From assembly GCA_023052935.1 (NCBI GenBank), contig CM041294.1:96169616-96233615 (forward strand): 64,000 nt of DNA, written 5' to 3'. The number at the start of each line of letters is the position of its first letter. Position 1 is the first letter of the stretch. Below are positions 44,252 to 56,604 of this stretch, one piece after another. A program made the translations under genes and the position numbers. This DNA comes from Piezodorus guildinii (lineage: Eukaryota > Arthropoda > Insecta > Hemiptera > Pentatomidae). A model generated the notes under the pieces. The model was not told the origin of the DNA, did no database searches, and saw nothing but the letters and a program-made list of their open reading frames with translations.

Positions 44252-44627
44252 TAACACACGACTTTCACTTACCTCAATTTTTAAAATCAATGAAAGATTT
44301 TTCAAATACAGTTAGAGATAAAAATACGTGAAACTATTAATGAATTGATTAAATTTCTATAGAAATATGGGTTTCATTAAAAAATCTATTAGATTATTAT
44401 CTAAAACAATCAGTTAGTTTTATCGGCTTTTTATCACTCTCTATTAACTTTTAGAAGCTTGTGTATCAGATAATATTTTTTCTAAAATCTTTAGCTTTCC
44501 AACGGTATATCATGCATGTATATTACTGCTCTTATGTTCAAAAACGAAAACTTGTATTAAAAAAATATTTTTTCTGATTTCTCCTTTAGTTGGTATCGAA
44601 TTTATACAATATATATTTACATATATT

Positions 44628-44679
<52 letters not shown>

Positions 44680-45108
44680 TATACTAAACTATATATATTA
44701 TTTTACCTATATTATATATATTTACCTGTTTTTATCAGCGTTAACAAGATAATATAGTTATTTTTATTGAATCTACAAAATTAAAGGTAGTTTAAAATAT
44801 TGGCATTTAAGCCCTGTCAAACCATTTTATTCAGAATAAAACCTACACGATATTAAAGCCCATTAAATTATACATCGATATAGCGAGTTTAATCAAAATC
44901 GTCGAAACCGTTTTCGAGAAAATCGAAAAAAGGTGCAAAATGCATGGTATAAAGTGCCTCTTCTGGTAAGCTCATTTTGACCTTTTTGCGGGACTTGGTT
45001 ATTTGGATTCACCGGACCCTAAAACGTGTATTTCCGTTGAAAACTGGAATTCGAAAATTTTCACGACCGCAATAATTCCCCTTACTATATAAAGTAAGTG
45101 AAAGTAAA
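44252..45108 (+). repeat. interspersed TIR repeat, copy 3 (best preserved)
   Basis: About 860 bp. Left end CACGACTTTCACTTACC and right end TAAGTGAAAGTAAAA form short terminal inverted repeats. It contains a TA microsatellite at 44632-44676. No coding potential, so probably a non-autonomous DNA transposon; no transposase partner is in the window. Confidence 0.75.
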
Positions 45109-45389
45109 AAACTATAAAGTGTATTATTACTTTTCTTTTCAAACTGTTATCCCATATGGTGAAACGTCATTTATCATATTTTTTTTTTTTTTTAACAACA
45201 ATATTTATTGAGTAAAATTGCAATCTGTCCCGATTTGGACATCAATAGTAGTGGTAAAAGATATCATTCATACAATATTTACACAGCATAAAATTACAAT
45301 AAAATATATACACAATAATGAATCAAAACAATAAATTCAAAAACTCACTTATACACATACATCACATTGAGTGGAGAATCTAGCCAGTG

Positions 45390-47515
45390 CTAGAACTCCA
45401 ATATATTTATAAAAAGTCGCGGGGCCACTGCACGTTTCAACCTTCTAGATGGATTGTATGGATGAGTGGAGCTGGATAGGGATTGAGCTAGAGGATTAGG
45501 ATGATGAATGAGGTTCTGGTGGAATTTGGAAAATTTGGATGGAATTAGGTCTGAAATAAATGGAACATTAAGGTCGTGGTGCAAGGTATATTTGGAGACT
45601 TAATAAGGAGCATTTACTATTGTACTGAGAACTTTGGATTGAAAGGATTGAATGCGTTTGATGTTAGTACGGGCTTCAGTATTGTCTTGTAGATTAATAA
45701 TTTGTTGTCAACTGTAAGTTCAGATTTTCTGTTGAGTAGTCGGTATAACTGTCCGAATCGTCGGTGAGTTCTTGTCTTTTAATTCTTGTATGTGGGTTCC
45801 AAGTCAATCTTTTCTCAAACAGTAAGCCAAGATACCGGACTGTATCTGAGAGAGGAATTGGTAATGAGTTGAAATAAACTGGCAGACAGGATTTTCGTCT
45901 AAGAGTAAAGGTTATGTGTTTATATTTGGCATCGATCACCTTTATACGCCAGTTATTACACCAGTGTTCGATAAGGAAAAGGTGTCTCTGAAGGTTTAAG
46001 GATGCTGTTTCAGGATTGGAAATGGATGATATTATGGCGGTGTCGTCTGTAAAAGTTGCCAGAAAAGTATCAGGATGTGTAGGAATATTAGCAGTGTAAA
46101 GGATGTAGAGGACGGGTCCCAAGACGCTGCCTTGAGGAACACCGGCCTCAACGGGATAAAGGTTGGAAAATTCTACACCACAGCGAACTCGGAAGGAACG
46201 GTTTGAGAGATAAGACCGGAGAAAGAGGTATAGATACTGGGGTAAATGGGTTTTCAGCTTTAAGAGTAATCCAGTGTGCCATACCCGGTCAAAAGCTTGC
46301 TAAATGTCCAGAAACGTACCAGAACAATACTCTTTGCATTCAAGAGCTGAGGAAATATGGTCTACAACTCGGAGCCCCTGTTGAACTGTGGAATGCTGAG
46401 GAAGGAATTCAAGCTGATGGAAAGGAAGATTTTGAAATTCTAATATGGGTAGGGTACGTTTAAGAAAAAGCCTTTCGAAGATTTTTGAGAGGATGGGGAG
46501 TAGACTTATAGGTCTGTAGGATGATGTGTTGTTGGAAGGTTTGCCTGGTTTTAGAAAAAGAATGATAGTGGAATGTTTCCATAACAGAGTAAAATAAGTG
46601 GTGCGTAGGATGCAGTTGTAAATATAAGTAAGGAATATAATAGCTTTCTGTGGAAGTTGTCGGAGGTTCTTGGGAGTAAGAAGATCGTGTCCAGGAGATT
46701 TACGGAGGGTAAGTTTTTGGAGAAGACATTTGACCTCAGAGGGATTAATAGCTTTAGGAGGTAGGGAAAGTGGAATTGGTGACATAAGAAAGGTCTTGCA
46801 CTTTTGCGGTGTGATTGATGTGGGATTCTGGGTGAGGAGTGAATACTTTGGAGAGGTGTGTGGCGAATTCCTTGGCTTTATCTTCATCAGACGCAGCCCA
46901 GGAGTCATCACCACGTCGGAGAGGATGGGAAACTTGATGGTATTTTAGGATCTTTTTCGTAGCATTCCACAGGGAATTATCACGAGCTTATAGAGAGGAG
47001 AGATAGAAATTAAAGGACTGGGAACGGAAAGTCGCCAACTCCCTCTTCAATTGTCTACAATAGAAGTTATAGGAGCGGCGCTCTGTTGGGTGTCGGGTGC
47101 GCTGCCATAATGATCTTGCTCGGCGTTTGGTGTGGATGAGGTCTATGATATGTTGTGGAAAATGATTTTGGTGAGGATCTATATTGGAGTGCTTAGGAGA
47201 GGAGGCAGTCCAGACAGCTTGTTGAATGGCGGTGGTAAAGGAATAGACGGAATTATCTAGGTCATCTGGGGTTTTGAGGGTTACTCGGAGGTGAATATTA
47301 TCGGTCAGGAATTGGCGGAAAAGGTTCTAGTTGACAGGGCCTCGGATGAACGATGGTGGAATGGGTTTTGGAATTGGAGTGAGAGATACTTTTAGGATCA
47401 TTGGACTATGGTCTGAGGATAGTTCATCAAAGCGATTTACAGACAAGTTGAGGGAGCCTAATCCGCTGTGGATAAAGAAGTCGAGGATGTCAGGATTGCG
47501 GTTAGAATCGGTTGA
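45390..47515 (-). pseudogene. Jockey-like ORF2, linker and reverse transcriptase, frame-broken
   Basis: Resumes just inside the endonuclease C-terminus (NRNPDILDFFI). It continues through a basic linker, LRKSPGHDLLTPKNLR, FLKPGKP and SYRPISLLPILSKIFERL to FLDI of motif A at 46300; there the frame breaks. It then reads MGPVLYILYTANIP (motif B region), FTDDTAIIS at the catalytic YADD position (FTDD), and WCNNWRIKV, ending in the C-terminal block at 45390. Several frameshifts; not functional. Confidence 0.88.
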
Positions 47516-49138
47516 AATGAAATGAAGTGAAAAGAAATTTTATTCTGGGACATCTAGTCCCCTAAGAATAATATAAATGTACAATAAAATATTTAAATTC
47601 TGGCTATATAAATTTTACCAACATGGTGTCAAATTATATAGCATATGGCACATATATACACACACAACATTCATTTATATAAATACATATTTATACATAC
47701 ATTCACAAACAATATATATACATATACAAGGTCATATTACCTCAAAGAAATACAGATATTAAAACAAAATATAGTGAAAATTAAGATAAAAATAAAGAGG
47801 CCAAACGATTAAGTTTATAAAGGCACGGAAGATTGATGTTCGAGGAGATGGATAAATAGGTGATGTTTGAAGGAGGCTAAGGATTGGCATGTACGAATCG
47901 ACATGGGTAAGGAATTCCAAAATGAAGATGCACGTATGACAAAGGATCTCTTAAAGGAAGCAGTTCTGTGGGATGGAATGAGCAAGTTCGAGGGCTGGGA
48001 TCTTGTGTTGATAGAGTGGACAGAGGAAAAGGGGGGTGAACATATTGTAGATATAAATGGGTTTTTTGGTTCTAAAGGATTGGTAAAGGTAAGTTCCTAA
48101 GAAGTATTGCCGTCGGAATTTTGGGTAAAGCCACTTCAACTCTGCATACCAGGTGGAGATGTGAGAGCGCCTAGGAATTCCGAAGATGAATATAATGAAA
48201 CAGTTCATCAGTCTCTTCAGCCTCATCTCAAGCGTCTCGGACAGTCCTCCAAACACCAGGCAGCCATAATCGAAGTGGGGGAAGATAAGAGAGGATACTA
48301 GGAGTTGGCGGGTTTTAAGGGGTATAAGTTTGCGTAATCGGAGGAACTGTTTAAGGATGGTTATGGATTTTCTAGAAATTTGGGAAATGTGATTATTCCA
48401 GGAAAGGTTTTGGTCGAGGAATACACCTAGGTTTCTAACGGACGTGTGGAAGATAATGGGTCTATGGTTGAGGTAGAGTAAAGGGTGACAGGTGAGGGAG
48501 TTGAGGAGATGTTTGGAACCAATGAGGATGGCTTTGGTTTTATCGATATTAAGCTTTAGGCCATTATTGATGGCCCATAAATTGATGCTGTCGATGTCTT
48601 CTTGTAACTTTTTGGACCATCTCAGGCAATTCGGTGGGATGGAAGGAAAGGTAGATTTGGAGATCATCGGCATATAGGTGGTATTTAGAGTGATGTATGG
48701 AATTGGGTAGGTCATTAACATAGATCGAGAAAAGGATAGGTGAAAGTGATGATCCCTGAGGAACTCCATGTGTTAACAGGATCGGTGAGGAAGGAGGTTT
48801 ATTTGGGATTATCACAGTTTGAGTTCGGGCAGATAGAAAGGAGAGGAACCAGTTTAAGACACTATCAGATACTGAGAGGTTTCGGAGTTTGGAAAGAAGG
48901 ATTTCATGATTTACCATATCAAAGGCTTTGGAGAAGTCAAAGAGAACTAGGATTGATATTTTCTTTTTGTCTATGGAGGATTGAAGGTCTTGGGTAATTT
49001 TTAGGAGAGCTGATTGTGTGGAATATTGGGATCTAAAGCCAGACTGGGAGAGAACAAGTAGAGATTTTTGTTCAAGGAAGTTATAGAATTGGGAGTGGAC
49101 TATTCTTTCAAAGGTTTTGAGAGGTTGGCCAGTAGGTA
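47516..49138 (-). mobile_element. CR1-like LINE nested in the Jockey-like element
   Basis: 5'-truncated: it opens within the RT (GFRSQYSTQSALLK, FDFSKAFDMVNHEIL) and continues HGVPQGSSLSPILFSIYVND, YHLYADDLQIYL, WAINNGLKLNIDKTKAILIG, VRNLGVFLDQNLSWNNHI and the C-terminus to 47951. There is one frameshift soon after the YADD. 3' end box TTTTATTCTGGGACATCTAG, as in the copies at 3905 and 53205. YADD is intact. Confidence 0.9.
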
Positions 49139-49657
49139 GGGTAGTCAGGAGGCAGGATATTGAAAATTGAGTGCAGACAGCAAATTTCGTCCCCGAGAAT
49201 TCGTGGTTCTGGAACCCCGCTGCTGATGCTTAGCGTTTAAGTCTGCAACCAGAATGAAACGATTTCCTAAAGAATCCAGGAATGATACAAATTCGGAATA
49301 GGAAATGGAATGTTTTGGAGGGCAATATGCAGATGTGAGGGTAACCGGAAAGGAAAAAGTCTTGATTACTATTGCTGTGGCTTGTAGGAAATCGTAGGTG
49401 GGAAGTGGGAGTAAATGATGAGAGAGAGATTGGTGCACAATGATAGCGGAACCGGCATGAGCATTGCCGTCTGGGTGGTCAGTACGGTATGTTATGTATT
49501 GTGGTATTTTGAAGTACTGTTTAGTCGTTAGTCTTGTTTCAGTTATAAGTGCAACATCGATTGTTTTGTCTTGCAACAACGCTGTCAGTTCGTCAGTATG
49601 ATTTCTAGCTTCATTCGCATTCCAAAGGAGAATGGATAAGGAGTTAGGTGAAGTCAT
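49139..49657 (-). pseudogene. Jockey-like ORF2 N-terminus: AP-type endonuclease
   Basis: Starts MTSPNSLSILLWNANE, typical of LINE endonucleases (the catalytic-domain LxxxxWNANG start), with VALITETRLT (active-site Glu), and ends LVADLNAKH. It nicks target DNA to prime reverse transcription. Interrupted by the nested LINE. Confidence 0.88.
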
Positions 49658-50960
49658 TGAGGGATTTTTCAAAGCAGGGATTATATTTGATACTAGATTT
49701 GTAAGGAGTGATATAAGCTGCATAACAAGAGATTTGATTCCGGAAATGAACGATGTCATTAGACTGGTAAGATCTGTGACGTTTGATGGGGGAGGGATAT
49801 GAGAAATTTGAAGTTGAGGAGTTTTTTGCAGATCAGGTAAACTTTGAGGGATAGATTGTTGTATAATAGATTGAGAATGTTGAAGAAAACGTTGTCTCGG
49901 CAGTGCCTCGACTTCTTGACTCTGGTTTCCACCTCCAAGCAAGTGGGCAAATGACACGATAGAATTTACAAGTTTAGATAGTTCTCTTCTGCTTCTGAGT
50001 GGTTTAACTGTTTCATTCGGATCCTGAGGTTTTTGGTATCTAGGTTCTGAGTTTCTTGTAGATTTCACATCCCTTGTAGTTAGCCGGGTGGTCCTTGAGG
50101 CACAGAGCACATATAGCGGGTGTTGATCTTGATCTTGTACATTCTTCTGATTTATGCTGTTTACCGCATTACACACAGCGTGGTATGTGATGGCAATAAC
50201 TTTTGGTATGACCATACGCCTGACAGTTATGACACTGAACTATTTCTTTCTTTGTGTAAGGTTTTTCAACTTTTACACGGGTATAGTACAGTCTACTGAG
50301 GTCATAGGTTTTTACGACTCCTGCTGATGGTTCCAAGTCCACGAAGAATAAAGGCAGTGGACTTTTATCTTTTAGAACGTTGGTGACTTGCCTCACTTGG
50401 AATCCTAATTCTGTTACTTCTTCTTTGATAGCTTCAACGGGTGTTGAGGAATGTAGGTTTCTGATTACGACCCTTAATGCTCTCTCCTGGCGCAGCTGAT
50501 AAGTATAAAAGTCAGCTTTGGTCTCAGTCAGATATTTTACAATCTTTCTGTAGGTTTCAGCAGTAGTCGGAGATATTTTAGTATCATTGGTTCTACTTAT
50601 ACAATAGTAACTATTAAGATTAGTTACTTTATTTAAATGCGCACACAGCAGTTTAAATTTTTTAATATTTTTAACAAATATTGGTGGAGGTAGTGGTTCC
50701 TTGGGTATAGGAGAAGATTCCATGGTTTCTTTTTCATTTTTGGGGATCTGAAATGGATTCGGTGTAAAAAACGGGGATTCATCAGTTATTCCTTGTGATG
50801 ATGTGCTGGGCTGTGGTTCAGATCCTAATGAGGTAGCTGACGCGGTCGCTGGTGGAATCACTTTTTTATTTTGTTCACGGCGGGGTCTCTGTTTTGTGGT
50901 AGACGTGTTTGAACCTGCAGATCTAGATCTTTTACTTTTGCAGACTTTGAGGACATGACT
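49658..50960 (-). pseudogene. Jockey-like ORF1 (RNA-binding, zinc knuckles)
   Basis: The N-terminal part is Pro/Ser-rich, followed by a PRE/RRM-like domain (ALRVVIRNLHSSTPVEAIKEE; VKVEKPYTKKEIVQC) and CHNCQAYGHTKSYC. The frame then shifts near 50190. The C-terminal part runs straight into ORF2 because the stop seen as TAA in the copy at 31870 reads TCA here. Both changes show decay. Confidence 0.85.
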
Positions 50961-51309
50961 TGATGAAAATATCTCATTGATTAAGAAAATAATAATAATA
51001 ATAAATAAATAATGAGATAAGAATTAAAGATAAGTTAAAGAAAAGCAAGCCCGAGCTTGCCGAGCTAGCGGCAATCAGCTGATCAGTGACCCTCCTTTCA
51101 CTTTTTCGTGATTGTACAAAGTAAATTATAACTTTGCTTACCGAAATTTCTCCAATATTCACTGCTGTAGTATTCCTGAGGTCTAGTGATGTTCTCCAGA
51201 CTTAATCCAAGCGAATTCCTACTGAAAAAAGCAAAAATCTGAGAGACAATGTAACGTATGACTGTTATCATCGAGCGCATCAGCTGATCTCATCATAGTT
51301 ATAGTTATA

Positions 51310-51590
51310 GACCGTGGTCTTACGCAGCACTATGAGTATATAGGTAGAATAACACGGAAAATAATGAGGATCCTGAGAATGAAGGGGAACGTTTTGGAGC
51401 ATTTCGAGGATTTTAAGTACCTAGGAGCCTGGCTGAACGAAAGCGGAAGTATCGACGGGAAGCTATCCCAGAGGCTGGGGGCCTCGGACAGAATGTTCCA
51501 CGCAGTCAGGAGAGGCTTATAAAACAGTAGAGAGGACACTTAGAAAACAAATCTATCAGTGTTCAGGTCGACTTGTCTACATATTCCTTC
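51310..51590 (+). pseudogene. RTE-like LINE fragment
   Basis: The plus strand reads RKIMRILRMKGNVLEHFEDF and KYLGAWLNESGSIDGKLSQR, the conserved post-palm segment of endonuclease-reverse transcriptases, then stops. Confidence 0.75.
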
Positions 51591-51599
51591 TTACTCCTC

Positions 51600-52060
51600 C
51601 GATTCGTCGATCCTCGTAAATATATATATATATAATAAATAAGCAATAAATATGTACAAACTCTAGAAGTCAATTATACTTATATACCATCCTTAAACAC
51701 TTGAGTAGAGAATCTAGGTCGTAAGGGTGGGTAGAGCAGGATAGGGATTCAGGTGATGGATAAGGTTCTGATGGAATAATGAGCAAAATAAATGAAATAT
51801 TTAGGTCACAGTGTAAGGTATGGTTGGTACATAATAAGGAGCGTTATCTATTGTTCGAAGGAATATGGATTGAAAGGATTGGATCCGTTTGATGGCTGTC
51901 CTCTGTATGGCTGTTTAAGTTCGTAGGTCCAGATAGGTTTTAGCACACTCTTGTAAATTAGCAATCAGTTTTCAATAGAAAGTGTTTTTTTTTTTTCTGT
52001 TCAACAGTCTGTATAATTGACCAAATCGTCGGTTAAGTTCTTGCCTGAGCTTTTCATAAA
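51600..52060 (-). pseudogene. Jockey-like LINE 3' fragment
   Basis: Same order as 45360-45760 (GAGTAGAGAATCTAG, AAGGAGCGTTATCTATTG, GGATTGAAAGGATTGGATCCG), with many changes. Confidence 0.7.
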
Positions 52061-52860
52061 AATCATGTATAACAGAAAAAGGCTAAATTTGATTTTCTCG
52101 CTAACCGTTGAAGATCGGACAAAGTGGCCATGGGAACTATTTGTTCCTCTTGAAGTCCAGTATCTGCTCCCACAACATAACGAGACGTTTATGAGATACC
52201 TTGTATAGCCTAGAGAACATGCAACATTGTGAAAAGCATTGACGAAATACCTCGGTAATGTTACTTAAGCCGAAGAAGGTATCGACTGCAGGTGAACCAC
52301 ATTTTAGCTTGAAGAACAATACAAAAAGATTCCAGGTAGAGTTGCTATTGTCGGAAACCATTTCTTCTTGCTTCGGATTTGTCGAGTGGCGAATGGTCTC
52401 CATTAACTCGAGCACTTAATGCTCTGTTCTTTACCAAAGTATTTCCTACCTTTTTTTGAATTTCACCTTTTTACACTTTTAAAAGGTCTAATGCCATCCG
52501 CAAATTAAAAACTTCTTTAATATTTATGGGCTAAGTATTTTCCCCCCAAAAATAAATATCACATAACATTAATCTCTATTCTAAATATAGCATAATATTC
52601 TAAATAAAATCATTGTCTGTAATATTGTGGTAAGAAATACTTAACATGCATTATATATGTATAGATGCTTTGATATATATTTTTATATATCTATATATCT
52701 ATAGACGCTATTGATTTCGCTTTGATCTAGGTGAAAAATATATGATATTAAAAAAGAATCTATTACATTATCTTAAATTTAAGGTCTTAAAGAAAATTTT
52801 TTAAATAAATATTAGACAAATCTATATGTCTCGCATCGTTGGACATGAATATTTACATAA
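52061..52860. other. no gene recognised
   Basis: Balanced composition to about 52430 with no motif-bearing frame, then AT-rich. Confidence 0.5.
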
Positions 52861-53195
52861 TTTTTTGTTTTTATACAGAAATTAAACCCACAAAGTAAAA
52901 CAGACAAAACATAAATTGAGTTAAAATAAAAATGTAGAGAAGCTACCCAATGGTAGGACTCCAATTAGAGTTAGAAGTGGCTCGTAAAATTATCGAGAAA
53001 CAAAGAGGAAGAAAGGGGTGAAACTAGTGATTTATAGGGGAATGGAGTTTATCATAAAAGAAATGGTATATGGTTTGGGTCAAACCATCAGCAGCGTATA
53101 GACCATTAATTTTTATTATTATTTTATTTACGGAAAGGAGGATTGAAGATTTTATGGAGGATTTTGGATTGCTGAGATTGGCTACGAGACAAATT
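52861..53195 (-). pseudogene. Jockey-like LINE 3' fragment
   Basis: AATGTAGAGAAGCTACCCAATGG and the following CTCGTAAAATTATCGAG correspond to the 3' UTR and C-terminus of the family at 45370-45450. Abuts the CR1-like copy. Confidence 0.6.
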
Positions 53196-53204
53196 ATAGA
53201 AATA

Positions 53205-54290
53205 GAAATAGAAAAAAAAAACTTTATTCTGGGACAAGGTCCCTTGAGAATAACAATTATGAACAAAATAATAAATTATAACTGGCCAAAAACAATATAC
53301 AACTACAATTAAATAATACAATAATGAAAAAAAGAAAAAAGAGTCAGAGTACCATCTCTATTTACAATTTCAAGAAATAAATAAATAAGAATAAACATAA
53401 AATGTAACTTTTACGTCTCATTAAAGTAAGTGCATTAAAATCAAATTCACCTTACATAAGTTGGCATAATAAAAATTAGCTAACATCTGTCTGAAGAGAA
53501 AGGAAGTATTGAAAGAGGAGGGATTTAAAAGATGATAGGGAAGGAGCATGACGGATGTTTAAAGGGAGAGTATTCCATAAGGCAGTGGAACGGGCTAAAA
53601 ATGAGCAGTCATATTTTTTGGTTTTATGGAAAGGAGTGTGGAGGTCAGACAGACGGGATCTTGTTTCCTGGTGATGGGTTGAGGATTTAAATACCAGAAA
53701 GCTGTAGACATAAAATGGATGGTGGGAGCTTATGATTTGATAAAGGAATGATCCAAGGAAATATTGTCTTCGAAAGGTTGGGGTTAACCACTTTAACTCG
53801 TAGAGGTGGGATACAAGGGACCGTCTCGAGGTACCGAACACAAATCTTAAGAAGCAATTCATAATCCTTCTCAATCTGCCCTCGAGCACCTTCGAGAGGC
53901 CGCCACATGCCACACAACCATAGTGTGGGGAAAAATGAGTGATAAAACTAGGAGTTTACGGGTAGATTGTGGTAGGAGATGACGGGATCGGTGGAATAAT
54001 TTCAAGGTACTAATTGATCGACGGGAAATTTGGGCAATTTGGGGTTTCCAGGATAGGTTTTGGTCGATGATGATGCCAAGATTTTTAACATAGGAACTAA
54101 AAACAATAGGATGATCATTAAGCAAAAGCGGAGGAAGGGTGGTGATGGATCGGAGGAGGGATTTGGAACCAATAAGGATGGCCTGAGTTTTTGTAGGATT
54201 AAGCCTCAAGGTATTCAGGTTTGCCCAGGCACTGATGCCATCTAGGACTTCCTGAATACTGGCAAATGCTACAGATAACTTGGAGGGTGG
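53205..54290 (-). pseudogene. CR1-like LINE, C-terminal and 3' part
   Basis: 3' box CTTTATTCTGGGACAAGGTC. Reverse frames 54209-53871 (LNPTKTQAILIGS, VKNLGIIIDQNLSW) and 53913-53476 (RLRRIMNCFLRFVFG, HLYELKWLTPTFRRQYFLG, STALWNTLPLNIR) match 48350-47960, with one frame change. 5'-truncated beyond the catalytic site. Confidence 0.85.
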
Positions 54291-54442
54291 GAAGGATAAA
54301 TAGAATAAATATATTGTTCAGTAGAGCCCTAAAGCCCTGGGAAATTTTAAAGTAATCCAAATAAATTTTTCAATGAAAACTAACCAGAACATAAACTGGG
54401 CTATTTTAATTTAATTGCACGTTAGTTATACTAAAATGTCTG

Positions 54443-55845
54443 GTGCGCGCACAATTCACATACCTTCGTTGTAAGTTCGTTGAAAACAATTTTAGAATTT
54501 TTAAATACATTTACAGATGAAAATAAATTTTTAATGAATTAATCACATAGAGTTTTAATAGAAAATGGAGTTTTATTAATATCTAATATATAATAATCTA
54601 TTATATTATTATCTAAGACATTCAGTTAGTTTTATCGGCTTTTCATCAATCCCCGTTTACTTTTATAATTTCGTGAATAATATAATATTTTTTTCTAAAA
54701 TCTTTAGCTTCCCAACGGTATATTATACATCTATATTAATGTTTCTATTTTTCTATGTACCCGTTCTGTTAAAATTAATTTAAGAACTATTAAATAAACA
54801 TACATTTAAAATTATTAATGCTAATTTAAGTAAAAAGTTAATTCAGGTTATTTGGAAACATATGAATTACCTACATTAAAAAATATATTAAGGGCACATG
54901 TGCTCACTAAACTTGTGTCTCAGACCCTATTGCAGACCGACCTGGGATCTTGCCGTTGCCTGCAATTTTTGGCCCGAAGTCCCGTGCCTCTGGCTGCCAT
55001 TAGATGGCGTTGTGCTCTTGATAATAATGCTGTCTGCTAGAGGGCATAACTTACAACATAACTTAAAATATGTTGAGGGCCTTGTTTCCTTAACATATTT
55101 TTGCCCTTTTCTCCTGTAGTTGTTTATCAAATTCGCTCAACTTTCATTATTCAGCGGTTATTTACCAATTTTAACAAGTTGATGTGTTTAATTTTTAGAA
55201 ATCTATAAAATTAATGGTACATTGCTGTTTTTTGTTGTTCAAAAACAAATAATTGCATTAAAAAAATATTTTTAGAGTTAGCTCCTTCAGTTATATATTG
55301 AATTCGTTCAACTTATATATTTACCTGTTTTTTTTATCACTGCTCACAAGATGATGTGGTTATTTTTATATAATCTGCATAATTGAAGCTATTTTAGAGG
55401 AATGAAATTTAAAATATCTCAACTGCAATTCAAATAAATAAATATTCAATCACAATGAAATCTATATTACATTAAAACTATTAAAATTTACATCGATATA
55501 GCGAATTTAATCAAAATCGTAGGAGCCGTTTTTAAGACAATCGTAAAAAGGTGCAAAATGCATATTATAAAGTGACTGTTTATAATTTTAGCCGATTTCG
55601 ATGAAAAAGTTTTCGTAACATCTCGGGCCTATAATTGTCTTAAATATGAAATTTCAGTTGCATAGGACTTATCGTTTACGAGCGGGAGTTACCACAAACG
55701 GTCACACAGACCTTGTTGCGGGACTTGGTCATTTGGACTAAGGACACCCCAATTTCCGTTGAAAAGTAGAATTAGAAAATTTTCATGATCGCAATACTTT
55801 CCCTAACGATATATTTCGTATATAGGTAAGTGGAAGTAAAAATTG
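54443..55845 (+). repeat. interspersed TIR repeat, copy 4
   Basis: Start ATTCACATACC, right end GGTAAGTGGAAGTAAAAA. Larger than copy 3 because of an unidentified GC-richer insertion at about 54895-55060. Confidence 0.7.
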
Positions 55846-56029
55846 CATGCATAAAAAACATGTTTTCTCTTTTCTTCTTTAGTTAGAAATCGAATTCGTT
55901 CAACTTATGTATTTATCCGCTTGTTGTCATTGCTAAAAAAATGATATAGTTATTTTTACATAATCCACAAAATTAAAGGTATTTAAGGGGGGTTTAAAAT
56001 ATCGGCATTTAAGCCCTTATTTTGGAATA

Positions 56030-56255
56030 AGTATTAATATAAATGGAATGCTTCGGTCGTGGTGTAAAGTATGGTTGGTGACATAATGAGGAGCATCAAC
56101 TATCATTGGGAGGACTTTGGATTGAATACGTTTGATGTTACAAAATTTGGCTGCCCCCCTCCATCCCCGGTACTGAGCTATAAATAGAACATTCTGCTTT
56201 AATGTTTCCTGTTTTGTGACCCTGGCAATTCTTTTTAGTTTGTTCCTTATGAACA
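56030..56255 (-). pseudogene. Jockey-like LINE C-terminal fragment
   Basis: The reverse frame 56017-56256 contains NIKRIQSKVLPMIVDAPHYV, matching the RIQS-type block before the C-terminus of the Jockey-like copies. Partial and broken. Confidence 0.65.
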
Positions 56256-56263
56256 CTGCATTG

Positions 56264-56560
56264 GGGAGCCCGTAGCTGAGTTGCTAGCGCGCTAGTCTCA
56301 TACGCTAAATGTTGAGTTCGAATCCCAGTCCATGCGGGACTTTTATAAGGATATAATTAAATGGGGATTCACTCACAGCATCTTCTCCGTGTATGTGAGA
56401 CCCGTCAGTCAATTGGAGGCCATTCACAAAAATAGGCTTAGGGAGTAATGACCCTACTCTATAAAATTTCATTGTGAAAATTGGTGAGTATGTTCTCTAA
56501 GAAGATTACACCGCACGGCCAAGGGTCTACACGGCCTGTCGCGCCCAAGGACAAAAAAAT
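56264..56560 (+). mobile_element. tRNA-derived SINE (family A), copy 1
   Basis: A box GTAGCTGAGTTGCTAGCGC and B box GAGTTCGAATCCCAG. It continues with a body shared over about 270 bp with the reverse-strand copy at 62325-62599 (GGATATAATTAAATGGGGATT, CACAAAAATAGGC, TACACGGCCTGTCGCGCC). Confidence 0.88.
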
Positions 56561-56604
56561 GAATATTGCACTTGGATAATGGATAGTTTAGGATTTTGAG
56601 TGGA

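Larger units (their letters stand above)
45179..51300 (-). mobile_element. near-complete Jockey-like LINE, split by a nested LINE
   Basis: On the reverse strand: 5' region (about 51000-51300), ORF1 with zinc knuckles (50960-49658), ORF2 endonuclease (49657-49139), a 1.6-kb CR1-like insertion (47516-49138), then the rest of ORF2 (47515-45390) and 3' UTR with poly(A) (T run at 45179). Without the insertion the element would be about 4.5 kb, normal for Jockey. The 5' boundary is uncertain. Confidence 0.85.

Noticed and set aside
56264..56345. A functional tRNA gene.
   Set aside because: The tRNA-like head is joined to a body shared with 62325-62599, marking a SINE; the cloverleaf is imperfect.
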